DNA from: Clostridiales bacterium
Lineage (GTDB): Bacteria; Bacillota; Clostridia; Oscillospirales; CAG-272
Direction of reading: 5' to 3'
Length of the DNA: 43,014 nt
NCBI GenBank assembly: GCA_019415985.1
Contig: DXYE01000010.1
Location: 949 to 43,962, forward strand
In this document: one piece after another, positions 26,120 to 34,107 of the stretch
Layout of the letters: each line of letters opens with the position of its first letter
Numbering within the stretch: the stretch's first letter is position 1
Notes under the pieces: model-generated
Told to the model about the DNA's origin: nothing
Database searches by the model: none
What the model saw: the letters and a program-made list of their open reading frames with translations, nothing else
Position numbers and translations under genes: made by a program

Positions 26120-27504
26120 ATGCTTTTTGCTGTCCGACGAACTTCATCAATATCTCCTGCCATGAAAAAGGCGCCCTCGGGCAGATCATCAGCCTCTCCA
26201 TCGACAATTTGACGAAAGCTTTCAACCGTTGCATCCACAGGTACAAAACGTCCCTCGTTTCCTGTAAAGCCCTTAGCCACATGAAGCGGCTGCGACATAA
26301 ATCGCTGTATTTTCCGTGCACGGTAGACAAGCATTTTATCGTCGGGCGACAATTCGTCCATACCCAGTATGGCTATAATATCCTGCAGGTCGTGATACCG
26401 TTGCAGCGCCTCCTGTACGCGCTGCGCCACCTCGTAGTGCTTTTCCCCGACATATTCCTTTTCCAGAATTCTGCTCGCTGAGTTCAAAGGGTCCACGGCC
26501 GGATAAATTCCCTGCTCCGCAATATCCCTCGAAAGAACCGTCGTTGCATCCAGATGAGTGAAAATGGTTGCAGGCGCCGGGTCCGTCAAATCGTCGGCCG
26601 GCACATAGACCGCCTGTACAGAGGTAATAGAACCGTTTCTCGTCGACGCGATTCTTTCTTCAAGATCACCGAGCTCATTGGCCAGTGTAGGCTGATATCC
26701 CACCGCGCTCGGCAAACGTCCGAGCAGGGCGCTTACCTCATTTCCTGCCTGTACAAAACGATAGATGTTATCGATAAACAGCAGCACATCCTGATGCTTG
26801 TCGTCACGCAGATACTCAGCCATAGTCAGGCCCGAAAGCGCAATCCGCATCCGGCTGCCCGAAGGCTCGTTCATCTGTCCAAAAGCCAGAATGGATTTGT
26901 TCATGACGCCGCTTTGCTCCATATCGTTCATCAGTTCGTTGCCCTCGCGGCTTCTTTCTCCTACGCCGGTAAACACGGAGTATCCGCCATGGTTGACTGC
27001 AACATTGTGAATCAGCTCCATGATCAGAACCGTCTTTCCAACGCCGGCGCCGCCGAACAATCCAATTTTCGCCCCCTTTGCATAAGGAACGAGCAAATCG
27101 ATGACCTTGATTCCCGTCTCCAACAGTTCCGTGGCCGGTTTTTGCTCCGACAGACTCGGCGCCTGCCTGTGTATCGGCCGGCGCTCCTCAGTGTGAATTT
27201 CTCCCTTTCCGTCGATCGGACGGCCGAGCACATCCACAACACGACCGATGACAGAATCCCCCACCGGTACCTTGATGCCCTCTCCATCGGAGAAAACTTC
27301 CTTCCCGCACCGAAGGCCTTCCGTTGCCTCCAACGCGACGCACCGGACAATACCCGCCTGCACCTGCATGGCAACCTCCATATGATGTGTACCATCAGCC
27401 GTCTGTACCAGTGCATTGATCGGCGGTTCTTCTCCTGCGGCAAAGCGCATATCCAAAACAGGGCCGGATATTTTGATAATCACGCCCCTCACTGTTTTTC
27501 CCAT
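26116..27504 (-). CDS. atpD: F1F0 ATP synthase beta subunit
   Basis: A 462-residue catalytic F1 subunit. The P-loop GGAGVGKT is at residues 151-158, followed by GERSREGNEL, with the catalytic Glu, and LLFIDNIYRFVQAGNEVSALLGR. The C-terminal lever region keeps the DELSPDD motif (the usual DELSEED). Length and motifs are normal, so the catalytic head should work. AAAGGAG lies 7 nt upstream of the ATG, 18 nt after atpG. Confidence 0.97.
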   Translation of the reverse strand: MGKTVRGVIIKISGPVLDMRFAAGEEPPINALVQTADGTHHMEVAMQVQAGIVRCVALEATEGLRCGKEVFSDGEGIKVPVGDSVIGRVVDVLGRPIDGKGEIHTEERRPIHRQAPSLSEQKPATELLETGIKVIDLLVPYAKGAKIGLFGGAGVGKTVLIMELIHNVAVNHGGYSVFTGVGERSREGNELMNDMEQSGVMNKSILAFGQMNEPSGSRMRIALSGLTMAEYLRDDKHQDVLLFIDNIYRFVQAGNEVSALLGRLPSAVGYQPTLANELGDLEERIASTRNGSITSVQAVYVPADDLTDPAPATIFTHLDATTVLSRDIAEQGIYPAVDPLNSASRILEKEYVGEKHYEVAQRVQEALQRYHDLQDIIAILGMDELSPDDKMLVYRARKIQRFMSQPLHVAKGFTGNEGRFVPVDATVESFRQIVDGEADDLPEGAFFMAGDIDEVRRTAKSM

Positions 27505-27522
27505 GCTGCGCTCCTTTCTCTT

Positions 27523-28398
27523 TTATACCGATCTTGCCTCAATAATTTCCATGGCTGCCGCAATTTCAGTGATCTCGTTCGTTACCGCCGTTTGTCTTGC
27601 CATACTGTATTCAAAATTCAGTCGTCTGAGCATTTCATCCGCATTACGCGTCGCACTCTGCATCGCATTCATACGCGTTACATGCTCACTGGCCGACGCC
27701 TGGTTCAGATATCCGTATACCAGACCAATCACATACTGCGGCACCAGCGTATCGAACACCTCACGCAGTGAAGGCTCGTAGATAATATCCGCCTGATAGT
27801 TGTATTCCAGCGTCACGTCTTTAAAATCCTCTTCAGACAGCGGCAGCAGTCTCGCACAGCTCACTTCCTGGCGCATCTGGCTATAATAATGGGTATAAAT
27901 GACATAGACCTCGTCGACAATCCCTTCCCGGTACAGCTCCACAAGACTCTCCCCAATCTGCCTGGCATAATAGATAGACGGCTGTTGTGAGGCGCCAAGC
28001 CATTCGTGGTGTACCGAGATGCCCCGCGTCTGGAGCATTTTTGTCGCACAGATTCCCACCGTAGTCACATACGGATTCGTATATGCGGTACAATTTTCCT
28101 CCGCAAGATGAATGACATTCGCGTTGTACGCGCCGCACATTCCCTTGTCAGAGGCCATTACGACAAACGCAGCCCGGCCGGAATGCGTGAAATCCAGATA
28201 ACGGTGATGCGCGCCCTGTGATTTTTCAAGCACATCCTTGACTGCCGCACGTATTCTACGCATATAAATCTGGTTATAACCGATCTGCGACATCGCCTTT
28301 TTCATACGCGACGTCGAGAGCAGATACATGGCATTTGTGATTTGCCGTGTTTCCTGCACAGCCCGCTGGTTCCGCCGGATTTCATTCATGGATTTCAT
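27523..28398 (-). CDS. atpG: F1F0 ATP synthase gamma subunit
   Basis: A 291-residue rotor shaft. The N-terminal helix (MKSMNEIRRNQRAVQETRQITNAM, key part RQITNAM) and the C-terminal helix (MNAMQSATRNADEML, ARQTAVTNEITEI) form the coiled coil. The middle domain has ASDKGMCGAYNANV. AGAAGGAG lies 11 nt upstream of the ATG; a second ATG three codons on is possible. A 186-nt gap separates it from atpA, with a possible internal promoter. Confidence 0.93.
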   Translation of the reverse strand: MKSMNEIRRNQRAVQETRQITNAMYLLSTSRMKKAMSQIGYNQIYMRRIRAAVKDVLEKSQGAHHRYLDFTHSGRAAFVVMASDKGMCGAYNANVIHLAEENCTAYTNPYVTTVGICATKMLQTRGISVHHEWLGASQQPSIYYARQIGESLVELYREGIVDEVYVIYTHYYSQMRQEVSCARLLPLSEEDFKDVTLEYNYQADIIYEPSLREVFDTLVPQYVIGLVYGYLNQASASEHVTRMNAMQSATRNADEMLRRLNFEYSMARQTAVTNEITEIAAAMEIIEARSV

Positions 28399-28465
28399 AA
28401 CTCCGGATTCTCCTTCTAGCTCCTTTTCCGGTAATTTCAGATATTTTTCTCGGGAAATCGAAAAC

Positions 28466-28493
28466 TATATATGATTCGCGAGCGTCAAGTCAA
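28466..28493 (-). promoter_or_regulatory. Possible internal promoter before atpG
   Basis: On the minus strand TTGACT (28488-28493) and TATATA (28466-28471) are 16 nt apart inside the 186-nt atpA-atpG gap. It could raise output of gamma, beta and epsilon. Confidence 0.35.
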
Positions 28494-28584
28494 AACGCCA
28501 TCTCTTGAACGAACCGAAAACATTCTAAGCGATGTCCTTTCTCCTGATAAATACTCGGATTAAAGCCGCCTGGCATGTGCAAAA

Positions 28585-30135
28585 TCAACCCCCGCTTTGA
28601 GGATTCGGTGCCTTGTCAAGTTCCTGTTTTGCCAACCTGCCGGAAAGCCATTTATCAATATACCCGCCCAAGTCTTCCGCCGAGCTGTCGTCAAGCGTAC
28701 CGGTCTGATCTATACGCTGGATCAGAGAAGGACACTGCTGCCGGAGCTCTCTCAGCAGATCCATGCCTACCTCCGCCATATCCGCCGCCGGGAACGGTTC
28801 AAATACATTACGGTTAAAGGCAAAGAGCAGACAAACCATATCGCTGAGCAAATAGGTCAATCCCTTGTTTTGCTTGAACAGCATAGTCAGGTGCTCGCCG
28901 CGCGTCAGCATACGCTTGGTGGAAGGATCAATATCCGCTCCGAATCTGGCAAACACAGCCATTTCACGGTACTGAGCCAGCTCGATACGCAGAGAACCTG
29001 AAACGCGGCGCATCGCCTGATGCTGCGCTGCACGGCCAACGCGGGAAACAGAAAGACCAGTATTAACTGCAGGCCGTATTCCGCTGTGAAATAGCTCACT
29101 CTCTAAATAAATCTGCCCGTCCGTTATCGAAATGACATTTGTGGGGATATATGCGGAAATGTTGCCGCCCGTCGTCTCAATGATCGGCAGCGCCGTCATA
29201 CTGCCTCCGCCCTTCTCTTTTGAAAGACAAGCCGCACGTTCGAGCAGACGGCTGTGTAGATAAAATACATCGCCGGGATAAGCCTCGCGGCCCGGCGGAC
29301 GCCGCAGAAGCAGCGACATGGTTCTGTATGCAACGGCGTGCTTCGAGAGATCGTCATACACGATTAAAACGTCACGGCCGCTTTCCATAAAGCTCTCTGC
29401 AATGGCACATGCAGCGTAAGGCGCCAGATACTGCATCGCCGGACTGTCAGACGCTGTAGCAGCCACAACGGTGCTGTACGGCATAGCCCCTCCTTCACGA
29501 AGTGTCTGTATGACCTGAGCAATCGTTGAAGCCTTTTGCCCTATCGCACAATATATGCAAAGCACACCACTATTTTTCTGATTCAAAATCGTGTCGAGTG
29601 CAATGGTAGATTTACCGGTCTGTCTGTCGCCGATGATCAGCTCGCGCTGACCGCGCCCAATTGGGATCATACTGTCGATCGCCATAATTCCCGTCTGAAG
29701 CGGCGTGTCTACCGGCCGCCGGTCAATCAGGGGCGGCGCCGGGCGTTCAACCGGAAGCGTCGAGCGGACGTCAAGCGGCTCACCGTCGTACGGACGGCCA
29801 ATCGGATCGACAATGCGCCCGAGCAGTTCCTCGCCAACCGGTATCTCAACAACACGGTTGGTACCGCGCACCATATCTCCGATACTGACATTGTCCGTCG
29901 CACTCAGCAGGACAGCCCCCGTGCCCTCTTCCTCAAGATCCAGGGTCATGCCATACACGCCGCCCTCAAATTCGAGCAGTTCACCGTACCGGCGATTCGG
30001 GAGGCCAGTGACGCGCACCACGCCGTCGCCGGTCTTGGACACATGTCCGAAGCGATACGTAACCGTCTGAGGCTCATAGGACGCGATGCGTCTTTTTAAA
30101 TACTCGCCAAGATTCTCAAGTTCCGTGTCAAACAA
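28585..30135 (-). CDS. atpA: F1F0 ATP synthase alpha subunit
   Basis: A 516-residue non-catalytic F1 subunit. The P-loop GDRQTGKST is at residues 169-177, followed by YCAIGQKASTIAQV and VGRAAQHQAMRRVSG with the arginine finger. The N-terminal helix (residues 1-20) that in other bacteria docks to the delta N-terminal domain has normal length, although this operon's delta lacks that domain. The start is a TTG at 30135 with GGAGGT about 9 nt upstream. Confidence 0.97.
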   Translation of the reverse strand: MFDTELENLGEYLKRRIASYEPQTVTYRFGHVSKTGDGVVRVTGLPNRRYGELLEFEGGVYGMTLDLEEEGTGAVLLSATDNVSIGDMVRGTNRVVEIPVGEELLGRIVDPIGRPYDGEPLDVRSTLPVERPAPPLIDRRPVDTPLQTGIMAIDSMIPIGRGQRELIIGDRQTGKSTIALDTILNQKNSGVLCIYCAIGQKASTIAQVIQTLREGGAMPYSTVVAATASDSPAMQYLAPYAACAIAESFMESGRDVLIVYDDLSKHAVAYRTMSLLLRRPPGREAYPGDVFYLHSRLLERAACLSKEKGGGSMTALPIIETTGGNISAYIPTNVISITDGQIYLESELFHSGIRPAVNTGLSVSRVGRAAQHQAMRRVSGSLRIELAQYREMAVFARFGADIDPSTKRMLTRGEHLTMLFKQNKGLTYLLSDMVCLLFAFNRNVFEPFPAADMAEVGMDLLRELRQQCPSLIQRIDQTGTLDDSSAEDLGGYIDKWLSGRLAKQELDKAPNPQSGG

Positions 30136-30155
30136 GCGTTCCGCACCTCCGTCCC

Positions 30156-30374
30156 TTATTTTTCAATATGCTCTCTCATTTGCTCTAAGCGTGTTTTTAG
30201 GCTTACATCAAAAACCTTTCCGTCTATATTCAGAAGAAAGCCGCCGACGAGCGTCGGATCCGTTTCCTCGTAAAATGTGCAGTCCGCGCCGTATTTTTCG
30301 GTGATCTCTCTACGAATATAGGCAAGCGTATCACCCGACAGATTCCCGGCATGTGTAATGGTGACTGTCTTCAC
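30156..30374 (-). CDS. atpH: Truncated ATP synthase delta subunit (C-terminal domain only)
   Basis: Only 72 residues, against the usual 175-185. The sequence resembles the C-terminal domain of delta/OSCP: TITHAGNLSGDTLAYIRREI, then TDPTLVGGFLLNIDGKVFD, which matches the conserved D-P-x-L-x-G-G-F signature. The N-terminal six-helix domain that binds alpha is absent. The gene is not obviously decayed: it has a GTG start with AAGGAGG about 7 nt upstream and sits between atpF and atpA with short gaps (15 and 20 nt). Delta may thus work as a minimal b-binding part. Confidence 0.82.
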   Translation of the reverse strand: MKTVTITHAGNLSGDTLAYIRREITEKYGADCTFYEETDPTLVGGFLLNIDGKVFDVSLKTRLEQMREHIEK

Positions 30375-30389
30375 CTTTCCGCCTCCTTC

Positions 30390-30887
30390 TTATTTTCCGC
30401 TGCTTGTCGCAAAAAATTCTTCGGCGATTCTTCGGTTGTCGCTGTCGCAGATCTCCCTGCATAAAATCTTTTCCGAAATATCAAGCGCCAGGTCGGCTAT
30501 CTCGTTCTTCATGCCGCGCAGCGTTTCTTTCCGCTCCGCTTCTGATTTTTCTCGCGCTTCGACCATCAGAGTATCTGCCTTCTTTTTTGCTTCCGCAAGA
30601 ATAGACGCTGCTTCTTTCTCCGCCTGCTCCGTGCGTTCCTGCTCCATGCGGCGCGCCTCTGCTTCTCCCCGCTTCAGCTTCTCGCCATATTCCGCTTTCA
30701 TCCGCTCCGCCTCCGCCAGCTTTTCAGCCGCGGCGTTTTCCTGATTTTGGATTCGCTCTGTCCGTGTATCCAAAAATTTTTTTACAGGCTTGTATACAAG
30801 TGCGCGCACGATCAGAAACAACAGGATGATGTTGATAAGATTAAGCAGCAAATCCACCGGTATATTCGATAATGATAACCCCTCCAT
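30390..30887 (-). CDS. atpF: F1F0 ATP synthase b subunit
   Basis: A 165-residue peripheral-stalk subunit: one membrane helix at residues 10-32 (LLLNLINIILLFLIVRALVY), then a long charged coiled coil rich in Ala, Glu and Lys to the end. Length is normal, with no sign of a fused delta domain. The ribosome site AAAGGA is 14 nt from the ATG, farther than usual. Confidence 0.93.
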   Translation of the reverse strand: MEGLSLSNIPVDLLLNLINIILLFLIVRALVYKPVKKFLDTRTERIQNQENAAAEKLAEAERMKAEYGEKLKRGEAEARRMEQERTEQAEKEAASILAEAKKKADTLMVEAREKSEAERKETLRGMKNEIADLALDISEKILCREICDSDNRRIAEEFFATSSGK

Positions 30888-30922
30888 GACTTCTGTCTAT
30901 CCTTTCTCTGTGCTGTCCGGCA

Positions 30923-31015
30923 CTGAGGCTGCAAATCCGCACGGTCCGGACATCGGACCGCTCCCGCCGGATAAACTTCCGGTCTCCGGTAACAACGCGG
31001 ATTTAGACTGCTCAG
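30923..31015 (-). other. Multi-stem RNA element between atpE and atpF
   Basis: A closing helix pairs 30923-30927 with 31011-31015, and a stem of 8 bp pairs 30933-30940 with 30997-31004. Inside are two hairpins: 30942-30948 with 30954-30960 (7 bp) and 30967-30971 with 30978-30982 (5 bp). All pairs are Watson-Crick. It follows atpE directly in the transcript and may protect or segment the mRNA, raising c-subunit output. Confidence 0.6.
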
Positions 31016-31033
31016 GCGGGAAATTCGCTGTTT

Positions 31034-31246
31034 TTATGCCTTTGTAAACAGCAGAAGTGCAACGACAAAGGCGTAAATGGCCGTTGATTCCGCCAATGCC
31101 AAGCCTAAAAGCAAAATCGAGTTGATTTTACCCGATGCCTCGGGCTGACGTGCTACCGCCTCTACTGCTTTGCTTGTTGCAAAACCCATCATAATACCGG
31201 CTCCCATTGCGGGAAGCAGAGCCAATGCTGCCGCTAATCCGTTCAT
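31034..31246 (-). CDS. atpE: F1F0 ATP synthase c subunit
   Basis: A 70-residue rotor-ring subunit of two membrane helices joined by the polar loop VARQPEA (31-37). The ion-binding carboxylate is Glu53 in LALAESTAIY, with Ser54, Thr55 and Tyr58 as in sodium-type rings. The helix-1 position that supplies Gln in the Ilyobacter sodium ring is Met20 here. The helix-1 glycine repeat is reduced to GAG and one later Gly. I start at 31246, where GGAGG lies 9 nt upstream. Confidence 0.94.
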   Translation of the reverse strand: MNGLAAALALLPAMGAGIMMGFATSKAVEAVARQPEASGKINSILLLGLALAESTAIYAFVVALLLFTKA

Positions 31247-31399
31247 ATCTATTTTCCTCCGTTTTCTTCCCGATCTCATCTCAAATACTTTTTATGTCAC
31301 ATGCTGTATGCCGTTCGGGATACGGCATCTCTTGGGCTGTGATATCAAAAACCGATGCATACGGCGTGAGCCGCTCCGGTTATTTGATTTTATTTCAAA

Positions 31400-32974
31400 T
31401 CATTCCGTTGCTTCATTTATAAAAGTCATGGAAAGAATGATAAAAATATACGTCTGAATCAGGGGATGAAACAAATTAAAGTAAATACCTGCCAGCGCGG
31501 TTATACCGACGGCATAACCGCCGAGCGAGGATTTCAACAGATCCATAACAATCATACCGCCGAGCATATTGCCGAACAAACGGCATGCCAGAGACACCGG
31601 AACCGCCACGTCGCTCAGTATCTTCATGGGAAAGATCACAGGCGAAGGCCTTGCCATTCCCCGTATTCTGCCCCATATGCCTTTTTTTCTGGCCCCATAA
31701 TAATTGATCAGCGCAAAGGTAATCAGCCCCATAGTTCCGGTCATCAGAAGGTCTGATGTAGGCGGTCGCTGACCGAAAAGTTCGGTCGCCGCGCAGCCCA
31801 CCATAAGGACCGCTATGGAAAACATGTAAGGAGAAAGGCTCTCTCCGTATTCTCCCACTGTGTTCTTAGCAAAGCTATCCATAGCTTCGACGGCTAGTTC
31901 CATAATGTTCTGTAGACCGCGCGGCCGCTCACGGAAACGCGGGAAAACCAAGAAGCGGAAAACCAAAGACAGAAGGAGCACAACCCCGATGACAACCCAG
32001 GTCAGTATCGTTGTATTGGCGATGGAAACGCCGAACAACACCGTTCTCTCAGAAAACATCTCGAATTCAACCCGGAGTCCGCCACCCTCTCCGCCTGAAA
32101 GCCAGTTGAGCAGAACGCCTGTAAAATACCAGGCAGATACGATAATGATCATGGTCATCAAACGGAGCTTGCGTTTCACCTTTTTTGGTGAATCCGGATT
32201 TCGATCCAAATAATTCTCTCCAAAGCGTTCCACCAGCCACTCTATGAAACGCATATTCTCTAAAGAGCCATGCTTTTCCCCAGCAGTATACCGCCTCTGA
32301 AGAAGCAGTGACAAAACAGCCGTTACACACACAAAGAGCCAGCCGATTATTGTCGTCCAGGCGATTGTGAGGTTTCCCAGTGCAATTCGAGATGAAAAGA
32401 TCTCCAGAACTTGGCAGAATGTCATTCCTTTCAAGGCCATAAGGAGCAAGACACAGCCTCCCCATCCACTCAACAGAATCATCCACAGCAGAAAGCCTGC
32501 CTTTTTGCCAAGGGACGTCTTGGTTTTTTTGTCATCTCGTATTTCAGCATTGGCCGGAACGCCCGCCGTCTGCATTTCCGCCCCGGCCGGTACCGGATCA
32601 ACCAATTTATTCTCAGCGATATCCTCTGCGGAATCTTTTTTCTTCTTTTTTATTTTGCACCGTGGAATCACAGCGTACCGAAAGCCGATACAAAGTAACG
32701 CGGTCAGCACAAGAAGACCGAATGCCCCCCATGCTTCCGGACCCGGATGCATCTCGGAAGACCTTACCGGAGCTGCCGCAGCGTTGACAATCACAGCAGC
32801 CCCAAAGAATAGAACCGCCGAGACAAACCAAAGCTTCAGCTTTACTGCAGTACGACCGGGCGGCGGTTCCTGCCCTCGATGCTTGACAACTGCCCTTAAA
32901 ATTAGAAACAATGCAGCGACGAGCGCTGATATCACCAGTTGTATCATTGTTGCCGGCTGCAACTCAATCACCAT
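31400..32974 (-). CDS. atpB: F1F0 ATP synthase a subunit with repeated N-terminal membrane modules
   Basis: At 524 residues this is about twice the normal a subunit. Residues about 268-524 are a canonical subunit a, including the essential arginine in ACRLFGNMLGG. Ahead of it are degenerate copies of its own first membrane hairpin. EIFSSRIALGNLTIAWTTI (191-209) aligns with EMFSERTVLFGVSIANTTI (305-323), and LSLLLQRR with LSLVFRFL. A further copy at about 46-106 ends FRYAVIPR, like FRFLVFPR at 339-346. A Lys-, Glu- and Ala-rich linker lies at 107-157. About five extra membrane helices result. The ribosome site AAAGG is only 1 nt from the ATG, so the exact start is unsure. Confidence 0.9.
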   Translation of the reverse strand: MVIELQPATMIQLVISALVAALFLILRAVVKHRGQEPPPGRTAVKLKLWFVSAVLFFGAAVIVNAAAAPVRSSEMHPGPEAWGAFGLLVLTALLCIGFRYAVIPRCKIKKKKKDSAEDIAENKLVDPVPAGAEMQTAGVPANAEIRDDKKTKTSLGKKAGFLLWMILLSGWGGCVLLLMALKGMTFCQVLEIFSSRIALGNLTIAWTTIIGWLFVCVTAVLSLLLQRRYTAGEKHGSLENMRFIEWLVERFGENYLDRNPDSPKKVKRKLRLMTMIIIVSAWYFTGVLLNWLSGGEGGGLRVEFEMFSERTVLFGVSIANTTILTWVVIGVVLLLSLVFRFLVFPRFRERPRGLQNIMELAVEAMDSFAKNTVGEYGESLSPYMFSIAVLMVGCAATELFGQRPPTSDLLMTGTMGLITFALINYYGARKKGIWGRIRGMARPSPVIFPMKILSDVAVPVSLACRLFGNMLGGMIVMDLLKSSLGGYAVGITALAGIYFNLFHPLIQTYIFIILSMTFINEATE

Positions 32975-33084
32975 GCCTTTCTAAAATACTGACTGAGGAA
33001 TCCGATGCCATTCCCGGAGAAAAATAAAAGTGAAGCTGCAGAAAGAAACGGTCCGACAGTACCATATGAAAAACACCATTCACG

Positions 33085-33366
33085 TCAACCGCCTCTCCCT
33101 TTTCCTCCGCGATTGCGTCCGTACGATGTCCAGCAGAAAAAGGCAAACGCCGCAGCAATCATTCCCGTTCCCATACCGATGCCAAACGACATAAGGGCCG
33201 TCTGAAATACGCCCAAAAGAAGGAGGCCTGCCGCTGTATAAAGCAACAGCTTGGCCGCGGCAAACGGCCATATCCTGCCATGTTTTTGTAAAAGTCCACC
33301 TGTAATTCTGTATAACAGGAAAAACTGTATACCGCCAAACAGGAGACCTAATACCGCAGCAGCCAT
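33085..33366 (-). CDS. Small AtpI-like membrane protein
   Basis: A 93-residue protein with three predicted membrane helices (about residues 1-20, 34-52 and 60-80) and a basic Gly/Arg-rich tail. It is the first gene of the ATP synthase operon, where AtpI or AtpZ is usually found; these help c-ring assembly or ion supply. Similarity is in size, topology and place rather than motifs. GGGAGG lies about 8 nt upstream of the ATG; 110 nt separate it from atpB. Confidence 0.65.
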   Translation of the reverse strand: MAAAVLGLLFGGIQFFLLYRITGGLLQKHGRIWPFAAAKLLLYTAAGLLLLGVFQTALMSFGIGMGTGMIAAAFAFFCWTSYGRNRGGKGRGG

Positions 33367-33540
33367 TCGTTATCCTCCCTTCAATCCAAAATTCAAATCA
33401 GGAAACGCTCTTCCGTTCAACGCCAACGCACATGGTCGCAGAAAAACAGACAGATGTGTCTGGCGTTTTCAGTACCTGCTGCCGTAGACATCAAGCTTAC
33501 ACGCTCTTTCAGATGTCCTCTCCGCGTTTGACCAACGTAT

Positions 33541-33593
33541 GGAACAGGAGCCAGCATCCCCAACACTGCCGGGCCGCTGCTCCTGCCTGTTCC
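33541..33593 (-). promoter_or_regulatory. Hairpin in the ATP synthase leader
   Basis: The arms at 33541-33551 and 33579-33593 pair (GGAACAGG and GAGC with their complements, one 4-nt bulge) around a 27-nt loop. It lies within the roughly 280-nt leader between the promoter and the AtpI-like gene. No other element or gene is seen in 33367-33645. Confidence 0.4.
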
Positions 33594-33651
33594 GCACAAT
33601 CTATTCAAATTGTCCCCTGCGATTTTTTTATCAGATCCAATATAAGAAATG

Positions 33652-33680
33652 ATTATACACCCTTTTTACCGACTTGTAAA
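33652..33680 (-). promoter_or_regulatory. Strong sigma-A promoter of the ATP synthase operon
   Basis: On the minus strand TTTACA (33675-33680) and consensus TATAAT (33652-33657) are exactly 17 nt apart. Transcription should start near 33645. Confidence 0.8.
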
Positions 33681-33956
33681 GAGGTTTGAAAATAAAAATT
33701 TGTCATTTTTCCTTCTGAATAATACATCGAAATTTCTTACTGTTCCTGTTATTCCGAAACCGCGGTGAATAGGGATGTTTGCCTTTATGCTACGGGGTTT
33801 ATGCTGTGTATATTTATCAATTTTGATTTTTTGCATTTTGGAAGTATTCAGGGATTCGGTGACTCAGATATAACATTTATACCGAGTGAGGGGCTTAGAA
33901 GTACGGAATTCAGCAGAAAGTCCGCCGGCATTCTGTTCAAAACAGCATCGAGGCAA

Positions 33957-34024
33957 AACAGTCATACCTGCGTAGGAGAGGCCCGCGATTTCCGCCGCAG
34001 GCCCTAATTAAATATCCGACTGTT
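33957..34024 (-). terminator. Hairpin downstream of carB
   Basis: AACAGTC (33957-33963) pairs with GACTGTT (34018-34024), and CCTGCG (33967-33972) with CGCAGG (33996-34001). On the minus strand TTTTG follows. It lies about 85-150 nt past the carB stop and is the only visible candidate to end that transcript. Nothing else is seen between 33681 and 34107. Confidence 0.4.
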
Positions 34025-34107
34025 CTGTGAGCTTTTCGGTACCGTAATACATGCTTTGAAAGCGTTTCGTATGCAAATCAGCTTTTTCAGCGATTTTTAT
34101 ATGGTGA

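Noticed and set aside
26554..27771. 405-codon plus-strand open frame opposite atpD and atpG
   Set aside because: It is the antisense shadow of two certain genes, has no ribosome site and shows no domain.
33765..34007. 80-codon plus-strand frame between the atp promoter and carB
   Set aside because: No ribosome site or recognisable fold, and it overlaps the carB downstream hairpin.
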